The notes under the pieces were generated by a model. It was not told the origin of the DNA and ran no database searches. It worked only from the letters and a program-made list of their open reading frames with translations. DNA of 64,000 bases from Cyrtodaria siliqua. Its lineage: Eukaryota > Mollusca > Bivalvia > Adapedonta > Hiatellidae. The position numbers and the translations under genes were made by a program. The stretch is from contig JAWPHD010011244.1 in NCBI GenBank assembly GCA_037043455.1, forward strand, positions 1 to 64,000, read 5' to 3'. Of this stretch, positions 1 to 9,900 are shown one piece after another. Numbering within the stretch: position 1 is the stretch's first letter; the number at the start of each line of letters is the position of its first letter.

Positions 1-1
1 A

Positions 2-36
<35 letters not shown>

Positions 37-50
37 ACACACACACACAA
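1..50. repeat. poly-C tract followed by CA repeat
   Basis: A run of about 33 C residues is followed directly by a short CA dinucleotide repeat. This is simple-sequence DNA. The tract sits at the window edge, so its true length is unknown. Confidence 0.95.
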
Positions 51-780
51 ACAAAACGACTAGATAAACATGAAGTGTAAATGTCACAATGTTGGTGCGG
101 CTCACTCAATACCATGCATTTATTGCCTTTGATTTTGCAAAAAACTTGTTTGTGGGGTAGGGGGTATTATCACCTTCAGTGATACATTTAGTTATAGGAA
201 TAATATAAGGCAACTTATTTGGGTAAAGTAACTGTTGATTACATTGCACCAATAATATATTTACAAATATTGTTGAAGACGACAAACACGGAAAATCAAC
301 AAAAATATATATATATGAAAGCAGGTTCCATTTCAACATGATAATGCATTAAACTTATTTCAATGCTTGATAACCATTTCACGAGTGCCATGTGCCTCTT
401 TAACACATTGTTTTCAGAGCTACATATTACCTAAATACCCAATTAAAGCTAAAAGCATGGGCACCAATAATGTAATCGAAATTGTCAAATAATAAAACAA
501 CCAATGCAAATTGAACAATACATGGGTTGTTGAAGGACCACCCAATCACCTTGTATAAAGCTTATTATAAAACAAGCTTATTTGATGAGTTACATTTTGT
601 GTAATGCTATACAATATTGGTGGAATGCCCTCCCAAATCAATGTCGTTTTATTTTACCCAATATCCATTTAAATATATACCAATGGGTATATACCCAACT
701 GATCAAAAAGCTCATCTGTAGCTCTGTTGTATGTTCTTGTATCTCGAACAATATTTGCTATATTAAATTAAGGGTTGCTT
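51..780. other. AT-rich spacer, no supported gene
   Basis: The only open frames are short (74-77 codons), hydrophobic and AT-driven, and resemble no family I know. A short TA run lies near 306-318. I see no repeat boundary, RNA gene or coding signal. Confidence 0.6.
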
Positions 781-1732
781 ATAGTAATCGCACTGTCGGT
801 CTGTAAGTCCGTCAGTCCGTCAGGATCTTCGTTCGTCTGTACAATCGTGTCCGGTTAATAACTCCGGACAATAATGGACGGATTTTCAAATAACTTGGCA
901 CAATTGCTCACCACAAAAGACGACCGCACAAAATTCAGGTCCGTGGCTCCAAGGTCAAGGTCACACTTAGAGGGCAAAAGTCAAATTAAACTGCTTTCGT
1001 GTCCGGTTAATAACTCTGACATTCATGGACAGATTTTCAAATAATTTGGCACAAGTGCTCACCACATCAGACGACGTGTCGCGCACAAAACCCAGGTCCG
1101 TGGCTTCAAGGTCAAGGTCACACTAAGAGGTCAAAGTTCAAATCATGTCCGGTCAAAAACTCGGGCATTCCTTGACGGATTTTGAAATAACTTGGCACAA
1201 GTGCTCACCACAACAACATGTTATGTCGCGCACACAATCCAGGTCCGTGGCTCCAAGCTCAAGGTCACACGTAGGTCAAAGGTCAAATCGTGTCCGGTCA
1301 ATTACTCTGGCATTCCTGGACGGATTTTCAAAACAAGTGCTCACCAAAATTAGACGATGTACAAAATCCAGGTCTGTGGCCCCAAGTTCTTTGTCACACT
1401 TAGAGGTCAAAGGTCAAATTGTGTCCGGTCAATAACTCTGGCATTCCTGAACGAATTTTCAAATAACTTGGCACAAGTGCTCACCACAATAAGACGTGTC
1501 GCGCACAACATCCAGGTCCGTGGCTCTAGGGTCAAGGTCAGACTTCGAGGTCAAAGGTCAAATTATGTCCTGTCAATAACTCTGGCATTCTTGGACGGAT
1601 TTTCAAATAACTTGCCACAAGTCCTGACGTGTCGCGCACAAAATCCAGGTCCGTGGCTCCAAGGTCAAGATCACTTTTAGAGGTCAAAGGTCACTTCGGG
1701 GGCATTTGTCATTTACTGTGACATTTCTTGTT
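781..1732 (+). repeat. Tandem array of ~148-bp units, Helentron-like element
   Basis: After a GTCCGTC-type stretch at 801-830, a unit of about 145-150 bp repeats about six times. Each unit carries GTCCGGTYAATAACTC, TGGACGGATTTTCAAAT, TGGCACAAGTGCTCACC and an AAGGTCAAGGTCA stretch. The array ends with a small stem (TGTCA at 1707, TGACA at 1719) and the terminus CTTGTT at 1727-1732. The same CTTGTT end closes the two large elements at 10.5 and 47.1 kb. Open frames of 96-107 codons in it are not coding, since the period is not a multiple of three and the frame changes from unit to unit. Assignment to Helitron/Helentron-type non-autonomous elements is inference. Confidence 0.75.
1273..1693 (+). 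promoter_or_regulatory. Four DR1 nuclear-receptor-type sites in the array
   Basis: AGGTCA-A-AGGTCA, a direct repeat of the nuclear-receptor half-site spaced by one base, occurs exactly at 1273-1285, 1404-1416, 1548-1560 and 1681-1693, once per tandem unit. DR1 is the established preferred site of RXR heterodimers, HNF4 and COUP-TF type receptors. The sequence match is direct; any binding or function is inference. Confidence 0.5.
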
Positions 1733-2499
1733 CAATTTAGTTCACCAATAAAGCGACTAGACATTGAAAGTCGCGCATCTGCACCAACAAGGATTGTTTG
1801 CAGTTTACAATACATTCTACATTTGATAATATTGTCATAATAAGACTGTTGTCAGGCTTCTTCATATAAATGGCATAACTTTGTTTCAATAACAATATAA
1901 CAAAACAAATGCAACGCATTCTGCTTCTTTCACGACCCTTCAACATGACAAAGGATCTTGGCAGTAAATCCTCTTCGACCAACCTACGCCGCTCAGTGCT
2001 TTCAGTTCTTTGATCATATTTCTATAAACAGTTATTATTATGTCGGATGAAAACATAATACAGGCAGTTGCAGCGTGCATTTCTGGTACATATAACGATA
2101 TAGAAATAACAACTGTCGGACTACAAACTTCTTTTGGAAAAACGGGTTTTACATAACGTTGGGATTTACATTGCCTTTCTATACATAGTTTTAAAGGTCT
2201 TTTTAAGTGTCATTTAATTTGACAAGATACCTGTTATGGTTCAAACGTTATTGTATTTTGAATGTTACAGTGCTTGATGAAACCCGATACCAAATTATGT
2301 TCATAACTTAATAGTTCATGTGGATTTTCAAATTCCCGTAAATATCAATTGTTATATCTCATTTGAAAGGTCTTTTAAAATGCAACTGATTACCCTGTAA
2401 CAAAACATTTACTATTTAAAACAATACAACTTTCAGATTCCCCTCTTCACAGTCAGGAGCTTATATGAATACACAGATGGATCTCCATCGCACACAATA
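1733..2499. other. Spacer without supported gene
   Basis: AT-rich DNA. The 81-codon minus-strand frame at 1737-1982 has no recognisable motif. A 17-base stretch at about 2052-2068 (AACATAATACAGGCAGT) recurs near 9794, hinting at a decayed dispersed repeat. Nothing else is supported. Confidence 0.55.
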
Positions 2500-3330
2500 T
2501 TAAACCAGCTTTCGCTAGAGAAAAACTACATATTTTGGCCCGTAATAATATCAAAGAGTTTTTTACTATCGGCAGTTTAGACAATGACACTATATGGAAT
2601 TGCCAAAAAGTTTGTGAAGCACTCATTTTCCTATTAAATAATATTTTCGCGAGGTATGGAACTACCATTTATAGACACATTGTTGGTATCCCTATGAACT
2701 GTGCACCTCAGATTTTTTCTTGTATTGCTATGAAAGAAATTTCATGTTGAGTCTCCGATACTCAGGCAGATGTAATTGAAGCCTTTAATGACACCTCGTT
2801 ATTTGGATGATATATTGAACATTGACAATCCTTTCTTTTCTACTTTAATAGTTAATAATATCTATCTTAAGTAACTTCAACTCAACAAAGCTAACATTTC
2901 CGGTACTGTCACTTCTTTTTTTGATTTACATCTCTCTATTGAAAATGGAGAAATAATTAGTAAAATCTATGACAAGAGAAATGATTTTATTTTTGATATT
3001 GTTAATAATCCCCATTTAGAAGGGGATGTTTCTCGAGCTACTTTTTATGGGGTCTATGTTTCTCAACTTATTCGTTTTTCCAGAGCTTGTAGTCGTGTTG
3101 ATGACTTTTATATTCGTAATATTTGTATAACTAAAAACTACTCCAGCAGAGTAACTTTCATACAATCTTTATTAAACTTGTTAAAAAGTTTATCAAAAGA
3201 GGTTATGACACTATCATTTTGCAATGTATTGCATGTTTAGTGGTTGACCCATTTACAGCTCGCCACTATCCTCTTTGTGCGATGACCGGACATATTGTGG
3301 ACCCTATGATGACGTCTTCCTAAATCCTTA
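2500..3330 (+). pseudogene. Family P reverse transcriptase, decayed copy 1
   Basis: Scattered reading frames match the RT of family P, best preserved at 34.7-35.9 kb. The palm entry YRHIVGIPM-NCAP is at 2670-2710 (the usual GTNCAP has lost residues). The SFFDLHLSIENGEIISKIYDKR stretch lies at about 2915-2975, YGVYVSQLIRFSRAC at 3045-3095, and the C-terminal KKFIKRGYDTIILQ to PMMTSS block at 3185-3321. Several stops and frameshifts interrupt it, and a deletion follows the LCITK motif at about 3135. The family resembles Penelope-like elements in having the SFLDL / IYDKRDDF block after the catalytic YLDD, but no GIY-YIG nuclease is visible. This copy cannot make protein. Confidence 0.8.
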
Positions 3331-3912
3331 TAGGACGGTAGCGTTTGATGTTTGTCTTTAATCTTTTCTTTGTGGCTGTCTAGGCTTTTGTTTTTTATAT
3401 TATATATAGATGGTCAATTATGTGTTTTACTTATATTGTCTATTAACGCTGCATTGTTTGTTAGAGATTATAACCTTGCGGGGATATCTTTATTTACACT
3501 GTCCCGTTTACTGGGATGACAATAGGGTAACTGTGAGGTTTGGTGCACACTAGAACCTGGTTTTAACCCCCATTAGCCTTTTTTGCCACTGACTGTTCCA
3601 AGGCGGTAGCCCTATTGTCAACCCTTTTGTGTTTGTGATGTCTTATCTTGCCTTTTATTCATCTTTATATATAGTTGTTCTTTGTTCCTTTGTAGTTGAC
3701 TGTCGTCCTTGAATGCTACTTTTCTTGTTGGATTTTATTAACCCCTATTAGCCTTTTTTGCCACTGACTGTTCCAAGGCGGTAGCCCTATTGTCAACCCT
3801 TTTGTGTTTGTGATGTCTTATCTTGCCTTTTATTCATCTTTATATATAGTTGTTCTTTGTTCCTTTGTAGTTGACTGTCGTCCTTGAATGCTACTTTTCT
3901 TGTTGGATTTTA
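3331..3912 (+). mobile_element. Family P 3' region, internally duplicated
   Basis: Downstream of the RT stop comes the family's 3' untranslated region with a conserved core, ACTGACYGTTCCAAGGCGGTA at about 3588 and again near 3765. Two near-identical blocks of about 170 bp (3563-3731 and 3740-3912) both end in CTTGAATGCTACTTTTCTTG and TTGGATTTTAT. The arrangement reads as two 5'-truncated copies head to tail, or one copy that gained a second tail. The core also occurs near 19.5, 25.8, 36.2, 42.1, 42.3, 44.8 and 61.8 kb. Confidence 0.8.
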
Positions 3913-4278
3913 TATCTACTTCTGCATACCCAAGAACCTAACAAATATAGAAAATAACCACATTGTGTGTATGTCTGGAATGTAGAAATAAATAGATTAA
4001 GTTAACTTAACTAGCAGTTACACAGCTAATGGAAATTAATATTTCATTTATACATTTACCATTAGCTAAAAATCATGTATCTCAAGAATGTCAGAATAAG
4101 TTTATTTATTTTTTGTAATATGTAGTTCATTTATAACACTTTAAAATTCTTCTCCAGTAGTAAAGTAAAAAAATAAATAAATAAATAAAATGAAAACATG
4201 ATATAAATATGTTAGTTCGTAAAACTCTTTGACTTAATCTGTAAAAGCCTAAACTAGTTGTCAAGTTATACTATTGAT
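3913..4278. other. AT-rich spacer
   Basis: There is no open frame or recognisable element between the family P tail and LINE-A ORF1. A short AAAT-type run is at about 4167-4190. Confidence 0.6.
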
Positions 4279-4793
4279 TCCTAACACACACATCCAATCA
4301 ACACATATTCGAGCGAATGTCACGGATGTGGAAACAATCATAACAAATGTGACGATTAAGGATGCCCCATTCGAGCTGCCAGACAATGTTATTACAGGGA
4401 AGCTCTCACAATTTGGCTAAATTATCGCGGGCAGATGTATCCATGGGAAAATCAAGGGGACGCAGATTGAAAATTGGACGCATTACATCAAGATGCTTAA
4501 TTGTGTGCCCATATAACCCACTGAGATTGACATCGGACGCTTCAAAATACGAATTGCGGATAACAATGAATGAAAGAATGTATAAGGCACGTCGACACTT
4601 GAATATGTCATATTGTGCGCCAACACTGATGAAAGATGAAGAAATGAAGTAGTAATTAAAAATTAATGTAAATATATAAAGATAAAACGATTTACAAATA
4701 AGGGATGATATGGTAGTAATATAAACAATGTATTTATTTAAATCAAGTGCCCGTCAACGGGTGTATAAACAAGTAAATATATTCAAGAACATA

Positions 4794-5830
4794 TTATAAT
4801 GATTTATAAAGTCTGACTTCTTTCAAGAAATCTAAAACAAGACTAAAATCTACAGTATCAAATAACTCTTTCATAGTATTATCATTGTAGTACCCTTGAC
4901 GCATAGGATCAAAGTCTACACATTCAAACAAGATGTGTTTAACCGTTAACGGTGCAAAACAGGGTATATATTCTGGTAATTGCTCACCTTGTAATACGTA
5001 TGAATGTGTAAAATATGCCCTATTCTGCACCGGGCTAAAACAACTTCTTCTCGACCAATGGGTCTACTAGAAGAACACCATTTCCCGAGTAAAGGTTCAA
5101 TTGAATGGAGTTTAGTGTTCACAAGCGGATTGCCAAGAGATACGAATATATGTGTTAATACAACTTTTAAGGTAATTTGGCATTATATATATGTAAATTA
5201 ATGCTGCCTTAGCAGCACTATCAGCTCTATCATTACCACGTATTCCTACATGGCTTGTAGCCAGCAGAAAATAATAACATTATCAACTATAAGAGTATTG
5301 TACTTTTCTAAAAGTTGAAGTACAACTGGGTTATCATGTTTCATATTACCCAGTGCTTGAAAAGATGAGGGGCGTCCGTGGCTGAGTGGTTAGAGTCTCT
5401 GACTTGCAATCACTTGCCCCTCGCTGCAGGTTCGATCCCTCAGGGGCCTAGGAATCTTTATGTGAGGAAGCTATCCAGCTGGCTTGCGGAACGTCGGTGG
5501 TTCTACCCAGGTGCCCGCCCGTGCACGAAAATTGCCCGGAGGGGCACCTGGGGTCTTCCTCCACCAGTGGAAGCTGGAAAGTCGCCATATGACCTTAGCT
5601 GTTGGTGCGACTATAAAATCCAATTCAATCATTGAAAAGATGAAAGGAATTATATTACGAAATGATCATCATCAAGTTCCTGAATATAATTTAAGGCAAG
5701 TTCAGTTGCCTTAAGTTCAGCTGAAAATATAGATGCCTTGTCAGGCAGGCGTCTCTTTATGCTGTGTTTGTGAACCTTATCTCTATCTTTAGAATCATCT
5801 GTATATATATATGTTGAAATTTCCTGTATT
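4794..5830 (-). pseudogene. LINE-B RNase H domain and C-terminal zinc block
   Basis: Read on the minus strand from about 5830: IYTDDSKD (RNase H first acidic motif, TDGSK in relatives), RRLPDKASIFSAELKATELAL (second acidic motif, glutamate in AEL), then after the SINE NMKHDNPVVLQLLEKYN, THVGIRGNDRADSAAKAAL (the HVGIxGNxxAD motif, third acidic residue), and finally the 78-residue frame at 4794-5030 with CFAPLTVKHILFEC and MKELFDTV. RNase H removes RNA from the RNA-DNA hybrid made during retrotransposition; among LINEs it is typical of I-type clades. The frame is broken by stops, by a TGG to TTG-type change in the HVGI region and by the SINE. No RT remains. Confidence 0.75.
5369..5631 (+). mobile_element. 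tRNA-derived SINE, Meta-domain type
   Basis: A 263-bp SINE flanked by the 12-bp target-site duplication TTGAAAAGATGA (5357-5368 and 5632-5643). The head is tRNA-like, with an A box TGGCTGAGTGGTTAGAGT at about 5379-5396 and a B box GGTTCGATCCC at about 5430-5440, both pol III promoter elements. The body includes GGTGGTTCTACCCAGGTGCC, GGGGCACCTGGGGTCTTCC and AAAGTCGCCATATGACC, which I associate with bivalve Meta-domain SINEs. The 3' part (GTTGGTGCGACTATAAAATC, then a CAATTCAATC end) resembles the 3' end of the host LINE-B, suggesting a shared mobilising LINE. The open frames across it (85 and 76 codons) are not genes. Confidence 0.9.
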
Positions 5831-6345
5831 TCGATTTAATTTCATTAAATATGCATTGAAAGATAGTAGATAACAACAGCACGCCGTGTAAGCATTGTCA
5901 TGAGACTACGCATCAATATTTTCGACGTCCATGGAAAGATCGTGCTTTTGATAATATGCATTCAAGCAAAAGTAAGTCATTCTGTAACTGTAAGAGCACG
6001 GAGCACGTAAAAAAGATTGTTCGTGTGAAATCGTCTGTCATTGCTGTAACTTGGAGGGTCACACGAGAAATGAATGCCCAGTTATATACGGTACGGTCCA
6101 ATATATGAAGAATATGCAGCCGAGATTTTGGAAAAACAAGCAAACGATCGATCAATGGAGCAGCCAACCATCCAAATTGAGCATAACAAAAAGGATGAGA
6201 ATGCGAACGAAAACGGAGTCGAGGTTGAAGGCGAGGATAAATCCCATGATAACAATCAAAACATCAGGGACAAAGGAAATAGTGCCGACAATAAGTGCCA
6301 ACGAGACTCCACTTAAACTTTACTCGAAAGCACTGCAAAATACCC

Positions 6346-7085
6346 AGTAGGAATTTAGGAAAACCGAAATGCACTTGATATACGGAGCTCTTACGGTCGC
6401 AGTCTACACATCAAGGACCACTGTGTGAAAAATATTTCTGTATCCGTTCAACCTAGTCAGTATTGACCTGTAACACCAACATACAACAATTAAGAAGAGT
6501 GAAACGGTAACAGCCGCAGTCATGCATTTAAGGAAAATCACATTGCAACAACGGAAAATAGATGGTATTAAAAACAAAATAACGGCATTAGACACAATTG
6601 AGGCATAATGGCCACAATCACCCATTGCTTTTTGAAGCACCGAGGATGCACAATACATGCTGGATCACTGCAAAACGAAAACGCATATTCATAACGTCGA
6701 TAATGAGGAAGTTTTTCTAAATATAACATTGCGAAATCTGTGTATGACGTACATGACCCTATGGGAATTAGGTGGCGAAGGCTCTGTTGATCAACTTGAC
6801 CGCTTTTTTTATTAACGTAATTTCAGATGAATGAGACATGTCCACGCCTATGAAGAAGCGATCTCTTCCTCAACCCCGTTGTCGGCTACACGCTGAGCCA
6901 AGCAAACAAAAATGTAAGTTAATATCAACTTAATTTTTTTTATGAAAACAATATAAAAAAATGAAATAAAAAATAAATAAAAAATAATAATAATAAGTAT
7001 TACTCAATGAACACTAACACACTTTCTATGTTCTTATTGGGTGATAGCACTCTAATCTCCTAAAAACTTGAGTAATGCACGTGTA
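6346..7085. other. LINE-A inter-ORF region, no clear coding
   Basis: The stretch between ORF1 and the endonuclease has no ORF I recognise. Two related segments near 6360-6420 and 6500-6560 share ACGGTCGCAGTC / ACAGCCGCAGTCAT and a following CATTTAAGG / CACATCAAGG, a weak local repeat. A poor-complexity A/T stretch (6950-7000, AAATAA and AATAAT repeats) follows. Confidence 0.5.
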
Positions 7086-7800
7086 TAATCATTCCCTTAC
7101 GTTACATAATGTCTTTTTCAATCGCACCTGTGAATGGTGATTGCTTAAGAGATAAGAACAAATGTAGGAATATATACACTTGATAAAAAGCAGTTTGATA
7201 TTGCTTTACTACAGGAAACACATTGTAACAATGAATTTGAATCGAAAACATGGGGTAATCAATGGGGAGGGGACAGCTCGTCACGTGGCGTCGCTATACT
7301 TATGAAAACGAATTTGCATATATCAATGGTTGAGAAAATAGCGGATGGTAACGGACGACTTTTATCAGTTGCAATAAATATCGACACGAATACAAAAGTA
7401 AGATTAACAAACGTGTACGCCGTATAACAGTAAAGCACGGATTTTTTTTTAAAAATCATTCAAGGACACTTTAAGCGAAACAATATCAACACATATAATT
7501 GGAGGGGATTACAACTGTATACTCAATGGGACATTGATAGAAAACCCATGCGACATTCAACATGTAGTCCAGACGACGGGTTCACGGAACTCACGAGTTT
7601 GATTTCCGATCTTGATCTCGTGGACGTATGGCGCAGACGTTATCCATCTGAGCATGAGCATACTCACACTCCTTGTCGAAATCACGAATTGATTATTTTC
7701 TGTGCAGTAAATCCATTGACCATGAAATAGAGTCCGTCAAATTTCTTTATTCGGATCATAATCTCGTCTCCGTGATATTAAACACGGAGAACGTAGACCA
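7086..7800 (+). pseudogene. LINE-A APE-type endonuclease domain
   Basis: The N-terminal domain of LINE ORF2, a member of the exonuclease-endonuclease-phosphatase superfamily that nicks the target DNA. In the best frame: LDKKQFDIALLQETHC (catalytic glutamate in QETH) at about 7175-7230, WGNQWGGDSSSRGVAILMK at 7255-7306, GNGRLLSVAINIDTNTKVRL then TNVYA, GGDYNCILNGTL at about 7503-7538, and DLDLVDVWRRRYPSEHEHTH at 7607-7666. The terminal SDHNLVSV block (catalytic Asp-His) is at about 7754-7777. Frame changes at about 7425, 7540 and 7680 break it. The RT follows, as expected for an L1/Tx1-type LINE. Confidence 0.8.
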
Positions 7801-9124
7801 GGCATATGGAAAATAAACGCCAGTATTGTATCACAAACAGAATAGAAACAATTAATTGAATAAATCTGGAGTCCATGGACAGAAAAGAATGACTTTAAAA
7901 CAAAACGAGAATGGTGGGACATGACGAAACACCATATAAAACATATTTCTATCGAATACAGCAAAAACATGGCCCGTAGTTACAATGACACTAAACGTAT
8001 GGAAACAAAACTAGAGCAATTAAAAAATGACGATGACGACGAAAATAAGGAACTTATTCAATGTTTAACAGGCACATTTATAAATACCATGTAAATCAAA
8101 CTATTGCATCAAAGATCCGCTCGAAGGCAAATTTCATGGAAAAACATGAAAAGTCCACCAAATATATTACAAAAGCTTTGGTCTACTATTAAATGCGCTA
8201 ACGACGAACTTAAACGCGATATTACTTCCATTTTAAACGAACAAACAGTCTTTTATAAAAAATCTATTCACGTCAGAGGGGATAGATCATTTTGCCACCG
8301 GGAAATTGCTGCAACACGTTAATAAGTCAATATCCACTACGGATGCTGAACGATTGGAAAGACAAATTGATACCACCGAGGTAACGGCAGCCATATTGAA
8401 AGTTTAAGCCTAACAAATCTCCTGGGGTTGATGGTATTGTGACGGAATGGTACCAGACATTTTGGAACTTAATAAAAGGTGATTTTATGGAAGTATTAAA
8501 CGAAATATTGCACGACAATACTCTGTCAAATTCGCAGTATAAAGGTATTTTATCACTAATTTATAAAAGCGGCAAACGCGAAAACTTGAGAAATTGGCCA
8601 CCGATCACACTGTTAAACGTCGACTATAAAATGTTTTGCAGAAAGGCTTAAAGAAATATAAAAAGATCGGACAGGGAAGCCCATTTTACCAAGCGTAATT
8701 CATACAGATCAAAAGGGCTATAAGAACGGCTGCTATATGACAGGCGAACAGGTTGTTACAGGATATTATTGAATATGTTGATCTAGAGGACTTAGAGGTG
8801 TTATTATTTTTCTAGATCAAACAAAAGCTTTTGATAGGCAAGAGAATGGGAATGGTTAGAAAACTGTTTAGACCAATTTGTCTTCGGCGATAAATTAATT
8901 GGATCGGCATGCTTTTAAAATATTCTAAGACCGCCATTCAAACTAATGGATTTGTGTAAGATGTTTTCGATATAACTCGATCTATTCAACAAGGGTGTCC
9001 GATCGCACCGCTTCTCTATATAATTCAAGCAGAGGCAATGGAAGCTCTATTTAGGAATAACAAAAGTATTGAAGGGATTTCTCTTCCCTCACAGTAGAAC
9101 AATAATTTGGAAGCTAAAGTTAAA
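7801..9124 (+). pseudogene. LINE-A reverse transcriptase, decayed
   Basis: RT portion of LINE-A ORF2. Visible: NKSPGVDGIVTEWYQTFWNL at 8410-8475, then LSNSQYKGILSLIYKSGKRE and NWPPITLLNVDYKM (normally NWRPI) to about 8632, then RLK and, after a 24-bp foreign insert at 8653-8676, LPSVIHTDQKGYKN. Further on, IIFLDQTKAFDR (palm motif A) is near 8805-8838 with a frameshift, then SIQQGCPIAPLLYI (motif B) at about 8977-9022. The YxDD motif is not seen: the region is lost or replaced after about 9120. NWRPISLLN plus SQxxGII is characteristic of the L1/Tx1 group. Non-functional. Confidence 0.8.
8653..8676 (-). mobile_element. 24-bp family P 3'-end insertion
   Basis: The RT frame of LINE-A is interrupted between CTTAAA and AAGCCC by GAAATATAAAAAGATCGGAC and AGGG. 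Together with the flanking bases this is a 27-base exact match to the insertion at 52140-52189 and to the end of family P (antisense). Removing it restores the LINE-A reading frame through this point. It appears to be an extreme 5'-truncated retro-insertion. Confidence 0.7.
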
Positions 9125-9900
9125 TATTCAATAATGGTTGGTGTGATATGTTTGTCAACGCAATTATTTTGTGTTTTATAAGCTAAAAGTTACGGACATT
9201 GTCTCGTTCAATACCGAGCGTAGACTGTTCCACAGCGTTTTACTGATACGCGACATGCGCAGTGATGCAGTCTGTACTGAGCAATTTTGTAGGCTGAAAT
9301 CTGATTGGCTAATCGTAAGGTCAGTCTGACGTGACCTCCAATGCAGTGTTGTCAGATCCTTAGTAGCGTAGAGTATCGTAGCGTGATAAAGGGTTTGATT
9401 TTAATGAGATTAACTAGTCTTATAATTAATATTATTGATTAAATAAATTCATTTTTATGTAAAAAAAAAACTAAGCTTGTCTAAACTCGATTGCCGTGTG
9501 TCCCTTTAAGGTGGACTCACTTTAAGGTGGACTCATCACTTTCATATTCCATAGATGTACTAACATCTACTTCCTTTATGCATATGGAAGATCCTTCCTC
9601 ATAACAAACCCCCATCACACTCTCAAACCGACTGGTATTTACGATTCCCCCCATTAATCAACCCTGTAATTGTTGTAGAAAATCCGTGGCACTGTAAGGG
9701 AGAAACCGTAACATTAGAATTGCAATCATCAGAATTGCAATCATCAGAATACCGTGACAGATTTATACAATGGCATTGTTATGCCGAATAACAACATAAT
9801 ACAGGCAGTATTGACTTTTCGTCGAGCAGCCGTGACAGGTTTTCGTCGAGAATCCATTTGCGTTGATACCGGGTTTACCGAGTGAGATTAAAAAATAAAA
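9125..9900. other. Unassigned insertion inside LINE-A
   Basis: About 775 bp that does not read as LINE-A, between the RT and the KTLGVCYGYSIDN block. It holds an A10 run after a TTTTATG at about 9460, two small tandem duplications (TTTAAGGTGGACTCA at about 9507-9536 and CAGAATTGCAAT at about 9716-9748), and at 9826-9882 a segment similar to 17463-17520 (GTGACAGGTTTTCGTCGAG versus GTGACTGGTTTTTGCTGAG). It is probably one or more decayed dispersed repeats; I cannot name them. Confidence 0.5.

Larger units (their letters stand above)
4567..5868 (-). mobile_element. LINE-B, 5'-truncated, inserted in LINE-A ORF1
   Basis: A 1302-bp minus-strand insertion flanked by the 8-bp target-site duplication GATAACAA. 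Its 3' end (left side, about 4567-4640) carries TGTTGGCGCACAATATGAC and GTGTCGACGTGCC and closes with a TTCATTC-type repeat, the usual tail of LINEs that end in short tandem repeats. The body encodes an RNase H domain and a C-terminal cysteine-rich block. The SINE at 5369-5631 was inserted later. A complete LINE would be several kb longer, so this is a 5'-truncated copy typical of target-primed reverse transcription. Confidence 0.8.
4279..6345 (+). pseudogene. LINE-A ORF1 (gag-like, CCHC), split by LINE-B
   Basis: This is the first ORF of a non-LTR retrotransposon, an RNA-binding nucleocapsid-like protein. The first half (4279-4566) reads VTIKDAPFELPDNVITGKLS, then GKIKGTQIEN and DIGRFKIRIADNN. 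The second half (5869-6345) resumes exactly at DNNSTPCKHCHETTHQ and carries a perfect CX2CX4HX4C zinc knuckle, CHCCNLEGHTRNEC, at about 6023-6064. A second knuckle just upstream has lost one cysteine. The two halves are separated by LINE-B (4567-5868), flanked by an 8-bp direct repeat GATAACAA at 4559-4566 and 5869-5876. Stops and a frameshift around 5990-6010 make it a pseudogene. It belongs with the endonuclease and RT at 7.1-14.3 kb. Strand and order fit an L1/Tx1-type LINE. Confidence 0.75.

Noticed and set aside
781..1732. CRISPR-like array
   Set aside because: Units are full-length tandem copies without unique spacers, in eukaryotic-type DNA.
5369..5450. Functional tRNA gene
   Set aside because: A and B boxes are present but the rest is a SINE body with target-site duplications; no proper acceptor stem or anticodon arm is visible.
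5378..5714. Two plus-strand frames of 85 and 76 codons
   Set aside because: They lie in the tRNA-derived SINE and its flank.
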